Translations under genes and position numbers: made by a program
Notes under the pieces: generated by a model
What the model was told of the DNA's origin: nothing
What the model saw: the letters and a program-made list of their open reading frames with translations, nothing else
Database searches by the model: none
Shown here: positions 33,242-46,000 of the stretch, piece by piece
Layout of the letters: each line of letters opens with the position of its first letter
How positions within the stretch are numbered: position 1 is the stretch's first letter
From: Chrysomallon squamiferum
Taxonomy: Eukaryota > Mollusca > Gastropoda > Neomphalida > Peltospiridae
Length of the DNA: 62,500 bases
Direction of reading: 5' to 3'
NCBI GenBank assembly: GCA_012295275.1
Contig: CM022667.1
Location: 13,143,416-13,205,915 of the forward strand

Positions 33242-36200
33242 TATAAAAAAAAAAAAAAAAATGCAATGAAAAAAAAAAAAAATTAAATAAACACCCCAAA
33301 AAACAAACCAAAAATAAAACAAAAATAATTAACATAAATGTGAGAATGTTTTCTTTCATTCCAGGAAATAAAAACTCATACTTTTTTCTTATTATTTTAA
33401 AATTTTTAATTTTTGTTTTTAAGAAAAATATCAGTTTTATATTTTTACCTTGTTTTAAATCTGTCTAGAGCTGCAATACCAAAGTAGTACATTTTACTTC
33501 CATATGGTTTTCTGAGAGCTTCCAGGATATATCTTAGGGCAATACCAAGAGTCCAGTACCTGAAATGGTAATGTTTTGCATGTTTTATCTCAACAATAAA
33601 CTATATCACAATGCACCACATTTTTAAGAATAAAGCAACACTACATTTTAAAACAAACAAACAAATAATAAATAAATAAATAAATAAATAAATAAAAAAA
33701 AATAAATAAATAAATATTTTAAAAGCTATTTATGAAAATATGCAAATATGATAACAAAACAAGAACCAAAACAACAAATGTGTAAAAAAAATTGTGAGAA
33801 AGTTGTTGTGATTCAGTTAAACACAAACCATCAGAAAAGTTTATTTCTCCTTTTTGTGATACTTAGTGCATTAAAAGAGATATTAACTGTAAAAAAAAAC
33901 AGTTGATAGAATTAGTAAAATAAATTCCATGTACAAAGTTAAAATCATATACTTCACAAATACTGCGACCTAGCCATATCTGCCACAATACATATTTAGC
34001 AGAAAAAAGATTTAAAATAAAATAAAAATAAATAAATAAATACATTATAGTTTATATGCCTTTTAAAATAAATAAAGATTAAAAAGTAAACTTACGTGAC
34101 AATGCCTTGTTCAATGATGCCACCAAAAAGAACAGCAGTGGTGTGAAGTTCTCGCTCAGGATATTGTGGAAAGAAGCGATATTCTTCAAACAGATTTCTC
34201 AACATGCATGCAAACACATCCTGATAAACAACAAAAAAAAAAAAAGATAATAAAAAATTTCTGGCAGTGTTTAACAGTATTTAAGATATATTAAACTGAA
34301 CATATATTTACCAGAAACCCTGTTTAATTTAATTTTTATATGTGAACTCACTTTGGTATTTATGTTTTGAAAACAAACTACCTGTAACATTTAACTGCAA
34401 TTCTGTTTTGTGCATTTATAGAAACTGATTAATATTTTGCATACACACCCACACAAGTCACACAGATATATAATTTAAACTGCAAAAGAAAAAAATCTAC
34501 CTGTTCCATTTTGCTCTGAGAATCTTTGAATTTCTTAAGCATCTCCAGAACATCATCAATGGACATAGTGGGGTGTGGGGGCTGGTTGTATATCTGCTGG
34601 AAGTAACCATTTGCTTTGTCCTCCACCTCCTTGCTGAACTGCTGAGTCATCTCTGGGAATATGTTGGCCATGTCACCCTGAGCTGCACCAGTTGCTATAA
34701 ATAAATTATATTTTTGGTCTTAATTAGCATTTCTCTTGGTTTTGTAATGCATATTTATGTCAAATCATTAAAATTCTACTGAAACATTTCTAACTTTATG
34801 GAAGACAATAAGTTTTAAGTCCAACTATGTTGATTTTAAAACAGACTCTCTCAGTGGGAAAGCTAATTTTTCTGATTTTATTTATTTATTTATTTTTTTT
34901 TTCAGTCTTTGCTGCAAAATGGGTGCTTCATTAATACTGTTAATTTCTTAACAAACTGTCATATAGGTTTCAATAATTACGCCACCTAAAACAACAGAAC
35001 ATAAAAAGATAAAAAATAAATAAATAAATAACAGTGACCAGATCCCTTTTATTATTATTTTTTTTTAAATATTCAAAACCAATACTGTACATACATACAC
35101 ATCTGTTATTTCAACTTCCTTCCAGCAACAAATGACCAAACCACACTGGTGGGTTAAATACAGCAGAGAACAACACTTAATAAAGAATGTATTAAGAACA
35201 ACCTTTGACTGACTCACTTGTTCTGCCAGAGTTTGGTCTCTCAGCAGGCAGTGGATCACTGGTCTGTTTAACTGCTACCTGGGCACTCAGAGTTGCTAAC
35301 GAGTTAACGGGATTACGAGGTGGTCCAACAGCTGTGGATATAGGTGTTTGTAAACCCAGATCTGAAATAAAAAAAAAAAATAAAAAAAATAAAATAAAAT
35401 AAAAAAATAAAAAATTAAAAAAATAAGAACTACAATAAATTAAACTAAGGAAATTAAATTAAATAAAATAAAAAAAATTTTTTTTTAAATTAAAATAAAT
35501 TGTGCCATTTTACCTTTATATTTCTGTTTATGCTACAGTGATATTAATAATTAATTAATAAAAATAGATCAAGAAAATTTAACTTGTTTACTTTGAAACT
35601 GTGAAGTCAGAGAATGTAGCTGGTTGAATGATGTATTGCTCTGTGACATTCCAGTAAATGATTTCGATGGTGAACCAGGTGTTCCCACTGTATGTGATGG
35701 CATGGATGGCAGTCCAGATGGAAATGCAGAAGAGTTCCCACTGGGAAATGCCGAGTTGCCAGTAGAAAACACAGAAGACGCTCCAGAAGAAAATGCGGAA
35801 TTTCCACCTGTCGGGAAAGCAGATGATCCACCTGTTGGGAATGATGACCCACCGGTGGGAAATGTAGATGATCCACTAGTAATGAATCCAGTAGATCCAC
35901 CAGTGGGGAATACTGATGATCCACCCGCAGGAAAGGCAGAGGTGACACCTGTTGGAAAAGCCGAGGTGACGCCGGCTGGGAATGCCGACGTGACGCCGGC
36001 AGGGAATGCAGAATTAGCACCTGACTGAAATGCTGATGAGACACCTGTAGGAAAGGTGGATGTCACACCTGTAGGGAAGCCTGAGGTTACACCTGTTGTG
36101 AAGGCTGAAGTAATGCCCGTGGGAAAGGCAGACGTCACCCCTGAAGCAAATGCCGATGAGCCACCAGTTGGGAAAGCTGATGAACCTCCTGTAGGGAATG

Positions 36201-37256
36201 CCGATGTGACACCAGATCCTGTAGCTGATTGTGCATGTCCTAACATGTTCAGTCCTGCAAGCTGATCCACCTGAAAAAAATTTAAAAAAATTTAAGAAAA
36301 ACCAAATTTATAATGACTTTTCAATATTAAACATACATTTTAAAAACGTAAAGAATGATCATTTTAAATAACTGTTGCTGTTTTTAAACTTCCAAGCTGT
36401 TATGAAAATATACTGAGTCCAGTCAAATGAACCAAACAACTTCATTGTTTATTTTATTTTTATTTTTAGAAGTATATAAAAAAGGAAATGAATAAATATT
36501 TCTTTGTCATCGGATACACAGAATTAAAATATAGATATCTTTCTCTTTTTCATATTATTAATAAATAAAAAGGACATTCTTAACAATATTGTGCAGCATT
36601 ACTTTCTTCCCAACACAACAATTATATTAAAAAAAAAAAGGAAGTTAATACTAATTCAAAAGCTTAATATGAACAGAACAGAATGCAAAACCTTGAGGAA
36701 AACTATTAAACTAAACCTAATAATATTAGGGTTATTACTTTAAAACCTGAACTATTAATGATATTAAGATGTGAATTTCAAGAATACATTAGAAATTGTT
36801 ATTAAAAATGAAAAAAAAAAAAAAAGTTCCATAAAGATAGCTTGCAGATGTATGTAGTTACCTGTCCACCCACACCTGCAGAAAATGCAGGTGGTTTGTG
36901 TGTTCCGACAACTCCAGGTGGCTGCTGCCGTGGTTTGTTAAATATTACTGTGGCATTGCTGTACATTGTACTGATTGACTCTGACAGCTCCTGGGAAACT
37001 TGACTGAAATGAAAAACAAAAAATTATAAAATAACAAAATGAAATGAAATGAAATAAAATAAAGTATAATAACTATTACAAATAATACAAAAATAAAGTT
37101 AAAAAAAGAAAAGAAAAGAAAACTATATATATATACATAAATTTAAATAAAAGAAATAAAGGAAAAACTATAAAATAATATAAAAGTAAAGAAAATTAAG
37201 AAGAAGTTTATCAATCAAATAATCAGTCATTAAATAATTTACTGAACTAATTAATG

Positions 37257-37292
<36 letters not shown>

Positions 37293-39991
37293 CAGGCCAA
37301 TAACATCTGAATAATTTATTAGTATATAACTAATATTATAACTGACATGGCTGTCATATCATAGATATTTCTGTGTATGATGCAATGTTGCATAAGAAAC
37401 AAAAATAGTACCTTCATAAGACAGTTGTATTATCATTGGTAAAAAGTGGGTCAAATTAAAACAATAAGACCATCACACAAAAGTGTATGTAATGTGTTTA
37501 GGTTTTCAGTTCACAGTACTTAGGTATGCTGTAATTATTATTTTGATAATAATTATTACTATTATCTCTATTGTTTATAGTTGTTTTTTTCAAATTACTT
37601 ATTCAAAATTTTAACAGAATCATTCTTTTAATAACAAAGAAAAATGTATTTAAAATGCTGCTCTCTATTTAGGTTATGTCCCAAATGATTTAGATTAAAT
37701 ATTATTTTTAAATGTACCTTGCCCAAGATTTGAGACATGTGAGCATGCAGGCAACGGTTTCCGGTGGCAACTGCTGGCTTCGTGACTGTTGGTGTTCTTC
37801 TTTGCTTTGAGTGTTGATTAGCTGAGGGCACCGGCGTTTGAGAAACGACACACATGCCTGTATGAATGGTTCCTGCAATTACAAAAAAATAATTTTTCTT
37901 AGTGAACAATATTTCATTTTAATGCTGATGATAAAAACAACTGCTTGGAATCCCCCCAAAAATGATGCTTTATTTTTTTTTTTTAAAGAAATAGATCAAA
38001 ATGTTAAGATATATGCTTGTGTATGTTCAAGAACATATCAAAGAAAATTGTTGTATATTGTTTCAGATGTTGGCAACATGGTTCTCTGTTCAGGTATATC
38101 CAGGAAGCTTAATGAAATAAAATTTCATTTCTAAATGAACTATCAAATCATAACTATTAATTGCCCCCCCCCCCCAAAAAAAATCCTTTTTGCATACCTT
38201 TAAAATAATGTAGTGTTTAGCAGATTGGATAATAATTTAAACATAATTCAACAAATAACAAAGCTTACTTAAATGATTTAAATAAAATTAAATCTAAACT
38301 GGATTTTTAAAAATCAACAAATCCTTCATTTTTTTCAGTTTCACACTGCTGCATACTCTAAAAAGCCTTTTTTCATGGCTTACATACATTCTGGATAACC
38401 TTTAACAATGACTTTGTTAGATTTTTATACAATACCTTGTGTTCTTGGATTTTGTCAGTGAGCCATTTATCAAGTTTCAGATATTCTCTGCGTGACGCCA
38501 AACAGGCCAAATCAATGACAAATGCAAATGGTGTTGCATTGAGGAGCATCGACAGTGCCTGAAAATATTAAGTAAACATTCTATTAATCACTTGGAAACA
38601 GAATTTGTAAGTGGCTGGGAGAAGTTTTCCTTTGTCAAAATTACCTGTGCTGATGAAACAAAAATCCACAACAATTTTAAAAGAAATAATAGCAAAATAT
38701 TTTTAAAACTATAGATCTGATATCTGCAGAAACAGTCTGTTAAATCAGTTTCACATTCATGAACTAACACACCTTTATGTTGTTAAGAATATACATATGA
38801 ACATTTATGTTCTTTTATTACAGTTACTATCTTTTATAAAAAGGTGTGAACACACATCTGATATGACTATGTTTATATTCAAATTAAGAATACCTTCAGA
38901 TCTTGTGCAACATCCAGTATTCGAGACAGTCTGGTTTGGTCATGTGGTTCTCCTCTCATGTACCATTCGGCCATTGAGTGCATTATTAGAGTTCTTATAG
39001 TACCAGAGTGACCCTAAAAAATAAAAATAAAATGTTTAAAGTAACAATAGATGCATACAAATGTCAAGTATAAATTAAACATTTAAAACAATTATGACAA
39101 TAACACCATCAAAGTGAGATACAGCAAGAAGGAAATAAATAAGAAATCTGATACTTTATTTGTTAAGAAAAAATATTTCTTATATTAAAATGCCAAAGCA
39201 TATTTTAGCACTTCAAAATGCTTTTTTAGTTAATAAATCTTAACCAGTGCACTGACAAAATGTTTTTAATAATAAAATAAGTAACAATCAAGTAAGTGCC
39301 AATAAAAAAGAAAGTAAATAAACTGATACTTATTTTAATCAGGCTATTTAGGACTTGAGATAATAATAAAGTAATGTAATAAATAAAAATAAATAATAGA
39401 ATAAATTGATGATTAACTAACGTACCTGGTGGTGCCAAGCATAATGGAGAACAACAGCTGAGTTGGCATGACTACCAAGAAAAATTGGCATCAGTGTTGA
39501 GATCAGTTCTTGTTTGAGAGTATTCCATGTTGGCTGAAATTAAAAATATTATGTTAACAAAACTATTACAAACTGTAACTAATTTTAAACTATTTAATCA
39601 ATACAACTTTTTAAAATCAAATGTAATAAAATATAAAAGCAATAAAAAAACAAATAATGATAAAATAATTTAAAAATTTAAAAATTATAAAAATTCAAAT
39701 TCTAAAATAAAAAAACTGATAAATTAAAATAAATAAATAAATAAATAAATAACCCACCAAAATATCCTATACAAATATGTATAATTGGTATGACAATTAC
39801 TTTCATGTTGAATATTGAATAGTCAGTTAATGATTTGACTTACTGTTGTCTGTAACAAAGCCAGGACTAGCATGTCGGGACACTTGTTGATTGGAAACTT
39901 AAACAAGTCAGACACAGGTTGGTAGTGACCAGCCTCAGACAGTCGCAGCAAGGTCTCCACAAGATTCAGCGACTTCCTGAAATAGATACTG

Positions 39992-40087
<96 letters not shown>

Positions 40088-43000
40088 AACACTTTACTTG
40101 TCAACATGTTCATTTAAACATGTTAGTTTTTCAAAATAAACTAAAAATAGTGTTAAAAATCAAATATCATTTTATATCATATTGCATAACTACAACAAAA
40201 CCTTGAAAACTTGAATGAAAATCCAGGGACAATTATCTTAATTTCAACAGCTTTTAAAACTTCTAAATGAAATGTGAATTATGGAAATACCATGTTGCTA
40301 CTTCACGGTCATCATCATTAGGTGTGGCTTTCAAAATGTCTATCACAACCGTGTCTCCAGGGTTATCAGCAAAACAAAACACATCAGGATTGCGCAGGGA
40401 ATGGACTATGAACGACAACTGAAATACAGTAATATGTAAGTAAAATAAAATTTAGTGTAACATTTTTTTAAATGATCAAAAATGTTTGTTACTGAATAGC
40501 AGTTTACTGAATTTCAACAAAATACTATCACTTGTGCCAAACTATTTCATATTTATAAAAGCTAAAAAGAAATTTCAGCTATTTCTATCACAAATATGAT
40601 GCCACAGGCTAACAAGCAGCTCAAATCAGGCTATTAATTCTCTTTTCTTCTGATTCACAAAAACAGAATTTAAAATACAATTCCTTTTATAATTATCATT
40701 TTCTTTTGACTATGTTAAATAATAAACAAAAATTGAAAATTATTCTATAAATTAAAACATTATGATGCCTGGGATTATTTTCTTATCTAAAATGTATGTA
40801 TTTGTTTGTTCACCTGTCCTTCTGTGTTTGACCACTGTTTGTAAATGCACTCTGTGGGGAATATGCCCTGCAGGCCACGGATCAAGCCTTGAATAAGGAG
40901 TTTCAGGCCTTTCTTGTTGCTCACTAAAAACTCAGGATGATCCAGATGTGCTACAACTTCTTTCCAGTTCAGATGTGGAGCCTTCATTGAAAACAATGAC
41001 AAAAACAATAATCTTAATAACAGCAGTATTAATAATGAACAATGCTGTAGAATCTATTTTGCTAACAAATTCAAATTTCATTTAGCATTTGATGATAATT
41101 AGCTGGCAAAAACAAAAAATTATAATCAATTCAAAAAGAAGAAAGAGAAAAAAGAAATGAAAATAATGTCCCTCCCTCTAGTAATTTGAAAGTAATAAAA
41201 TTATGAAATTTTCATTAAAAGATAATCATTTTACAGTAGACACAATTTAGTTGTTGGTGTGGAAGAGTTCACTGTCAAAAATTATATTAATTAAATTTTT
41301 ATTTTATTTTATTACTTACACAAAATGAATTTTAAATATATATATAATTTTATTATTTTTAAAAAGTACATACCAGATCTTGCACCACTTGTACAAAGAC
41401 ATCGACATTCCAGGTATTGACACCTGGTTGGTCTGCCCGGTCTTTGTCTGACCAGCCACTGCCCACTGCCACAGAGGTCTGCAAGAATCACACAAACTGA
41501 TCATTAGATGCACATTTACATTACATCAGCCAAATAATCTTAAATCTCATGATTTTTGAAAGGTAAAGATTAATGCAAATGATGTATTTTTATCAACTGA
41601 TATCACATACATACAAATACAGCAAATAAAAAGTAGTTATCAGTATAGTTACAAAAATAATCTAAAAAAAAAAAAAAACCTCGTTACATTAGCAAAATAT
41701 AGTAGGATAGCTGTATAAAAATAATCAGATATATAATCCTCACTCTACATGCAAAATACAAAAAAAAAAAAAAAAAATTAAATAATTATAAAATATTGTT
41801 TTATCTCTATAAAACTAATTTTATACTGTTTTAAGCTATATCATTTATTGTAAATTGTGTTTGAAATGAATGTTCAGCAACAGTTCACTTACTGCAGGCT
41901 GTGATTCTCCCATTCCAGTTGGCTGTCGAGCCATCATGCCAAGCACCCTGGCAATGGCAGATGGAACCAATTCATGAACACCAAACTGCACTAATGTGTT
42001 TCTACATTCTTCAACACTAAAAAAAATAATAAATAATAACCCACATTAACTGACTAATAAGAGAAGTTTACTTATGTAACTAGAGGAAACATCACAGAAA
42101 TTTGATAAATAACGTATTCTAATATAATGTAACTATTTTACTCCACCAACAAATTAACACCCCCCCCAAAAAAAATAAAAAAAATTGAAAAGGAAGGATC
42201 TGTTCAAACAGTACAATTCAATCTACATATGCCACATAAAAAAAGGAATCCCTGCTTAATCAAAGGCATGACTAAATTTAAGCAATTATGAAACATTTAA
42301 GTGGATAAAAAAAAAAAAACTGTTTTCTTACCTGGCAGTGCAACTGTAGCCTTGCTCCAGTATCATATCAGATAGGGATGCTTCCATCTGAAAAATAAAT
42401 ACCAAAAAAATAAAATAATAATTATGAAAAAAAGCTTAAAACCGTAAAAATGTGTATGTTATCTATTTAGGTTTTTAGCTCAGTTATTGTCATGTCAAAA
42501 CACATTATTTAATTATTATACTGTTAATGGTTTATGATAACCAATACATAAGCAGTGAGAATCATTCATTACATCTGAAAAATGTCAAAAATAAAAAATA
42601 ATACTTATAAAAAAAACTTAAAACCGTAAAAATGTGTATGTAATCTATTTAGGTTTTTAGCTCAGTTATTGTCATGTCAAAACACATTATTTAATTATTA
42701 TACTGTTAATGATTTATGATAGCCAATACATAAGCAGTGAGAATCATTCATTTTCTGCGTGTTTTCATACATACCATGCTTTTAGGTATGTTGGATATGT
42801 CTGATAGTTTGGCTACAGGTATATCTTCAATTTCTGGGTACAGCAGAGGTGCTAACACTGCTGGAACACGATCACGTGGGAAATCTGAAAAAATAAAACA
42901 ACATCAGCCACATAATACATTGGAAGTTTTTATAGCAAGCACAAAAAGCACAAAAATAAAAAACCTTTACAGAATTTAATATATTCTGTATTCTTTTAAA

Positions 43001-46000
43001 TTATTTTCATGTCAGTATAATATATTTTCAAAGCAATGAAATTTTTTTTAATAATGTATGTATTATTATTATTATTATTTTAAAAAAATTTGGCATAAAA
43101 TATTTTTAACTATTTTAATGCCTAATAACAATCCATAATGAATATTTTGTTAGTTGTTAATGCTGGTTAGTACTATTTATTACAATAGCCAAATACCTGG
43201 TATCTCTCTCTAATATATACCTTCACAATTTACATAACAGTTTTGTTATGAACCAATTTTGATGCAAACTAGTACATTTTAATGTACATAAATATGCACA
43301 TTCAACATAAATTTAACTACCAATGAAGTATTTAGTTTTTAAAAACTTTACATATCAACAAGCACAGCTATCCTGAAAGTTTTTAAGAAGTGAAATACTT
43401 TTATTATTATTTTTTTTTTTTTTAATCATTTAAAATTAGATTTTGAATTTCTCAGAACCTGACTTGTCAACAAGCATACATACCTCTCTTAAGAGTTTTT
43501 AAGAAAGCTTCTTTTTGTTCTGTTCCGATCCCAAAGTGATCCTTACTCTGAAGAAGATGAGTTAAAAGTAGGTGGAGAACTTCCACACAAACGTCTTGGA
43601 GACCACCTTCTTGTCTGGTGCTTATATCTGGAATAACATTTTAAATTAATTTTTACACAAGAAATAATATTAATCAAAAACAAAAACAAAAATAAATAAC
43701 TAAAACAACAAAACAACAACAATAAAAAATAACACTTGCTTAGATTCCAAGCCATACATTAAGTATCTTTCTAGGTGGGAAAGGAATATTAAAACAGCCC
43801 ACATGAGTGTCTTTTTTTTTAGAACAAACTTTTGATATAAATGTACTGATTTATTTTTTAAAAATTTAAAAATATATTCACACACTAGTATTTTAATAAT
43901 ATTTATTTTAAGGGGCCATGCTAGATGAAACATGACAAAATATGAATAAAAAAATTGTTTTTCTTCTCAGTTTTTGACACGACCATTTAGAAAATTTCTC
44001 TTTCAAATAAATGTTTCAGGTATTTTTCAAAAGGAAGTGCATATACTTCAAACTTGTATTATTTTAAATAATAATTTGCAAAATAATTACTATATAATTT
44101 TTCTGGTCATGTATTTATGACTAGAAAACCATTTTAGAAAAGAAAATTTAAAATCTCCAGTTATTAAAAACATACTTGATTAATTACTTTTAACAACTGT
44201 TAATTTACTGATCACACAAAAATACTACAAACTTGGATTTACAATTATTAAATTTGCAATTTTATTATTCTGATGAATAGTCTTACTTTGGTTTGTGTTT
44301 TTTAACAAATATTCAAAAATCACACCTGCGTCAACGTATGTCCGCAGCAAATCGGGAAGTTTCTGTTTGATGAACTGAGCAGCGTAAGTTCGCGTGTCAG
44401 CTTTGGATGAATTGAGAAGTGCCAATCCAAAAACAACTTCTTGAACTTTTGTAAGCTTCAACACTTTGCTTAGCTGAGAAAATAACTGAGATGAAGATCG
44501 TAAACTCTGAAAAAAAAAAAAAATAGGTTAAATTAATACAGTATGCTGTTAGTTTGATACAGGTTTAAACTGATCACAATTAAATGCCACAATACATTTT
44601 TTATTCATGCAATAAAAAAAATATTTAAAAAATGTTAAGGGAATTGAAATGTTTTAGTAGTTGTAATTTTTTTTAGGGAATTGAAATTTTTTAGTAGTTG
44701 TAAATGTTTTCCAAGTGAATTAATGATGAGAGCAACTTTTTAATGCTCTGCAAAATTTAATCAAACGAAATTGCCAGAAATTTGTTATGCAACTGCTCAT
44801 GCTAACATATTTCAATTGCTCACATCACTGTTCAGTAAGCATATGCAACTTTTTATTCAAGAAATACAAATATAATGAAAATAGATGATACTATAATCCA
44901 CATAATAATAAATATTTGCTTCATATTACCAAGTATATGGTCCCATTGGGGTATAATGCAATATACATAATTATAAACAACAACATTTACTTGATGAAGA
45001 ATGTTTGGTTTTTTTGTGGTTTTTTGCAAAATTATTATTTTCAAAATTTTGTAATTTATTTTCATTAGATTTGCTGCTAACAATTTTGAAAGTCAGCTGT
45101 ATATTTTAGTGATGCCTCATTTTTTAAAGAAACATTCCTGGATGTGAGTTAATTTTTTAATTTATTTTTCAGATTTATTATTTAAAGGGCATTTTGTTTA
45201 TGAAGTTTCTGAAAATTTACCTTTAATCCAACAAAGATGTACAGCATAAATGAACTATGAATTGTGATTTCTAAACAAATAAACAACTTAAAAAGCAGTA
45301 ATTTATACTGATGCCTGTATGTTCTGTTATGTTTTAGCTAAATTACAATTTTATATACTGGAATTTCAAAACATGTATTTATACCTTCTGGTGATGTAAT
45401 GGATTGTCAATGGCGTAGCACAAAGTAGACTCAAAATTGGGTTTGGTAAGAAGGTTACCACACTCCTGTGTTAAAAACTGTGCCTGCAAATTAAAAACAA
45501 AATAAATTTGTGAAATTCCAATATTTGTAATACATCTTACTGCATCTTACTGTCAAAATAAAAACAAAAATGAAAAATTGAAGAAAGAAGAGAAATATTT
45601 ACATTTAAATAGTTTTTAATCTGGTGTTTTTCTGTTTTTGTTTTATTGTGGAGTCAAACAGTAAAAATACACAGTATTAATTAAAAATAAATAGCACTGA
45701 AACTACACTGGCTTTTAAGTAGCAAAGAACTGTTTTACATTAAGAGAGTAAAAGTTAATAACCTGATGTAAATCCTTGCCACTGCTTTTACCATCACCAC
45801 TGAAGTCAACGTGTGAAAACAAGCAGCGAAACAGATGTCGGTCTGCCTCCGCTCCGTGTTGGTCAACCAGCTGAAACAAAATAATATTTCAATAAAATTA
45901 AAAGATGGATGTAAAAATAAAGATGAATCACTTTTGTATATGACTGTGAGTTATTTTGGTATCATTCTAAATAAAGACTATGTGCTGAAACAATTATTAA

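Noticed and set aside
35624-36265. Pro/Val/Gly/Asp-rich frames on the + strand opposite CNOT1 exon 18
   Set aside because: Antisense of the octapeptide repeat. CNOT1 continuity and splice sites show that the minus strand is coding.
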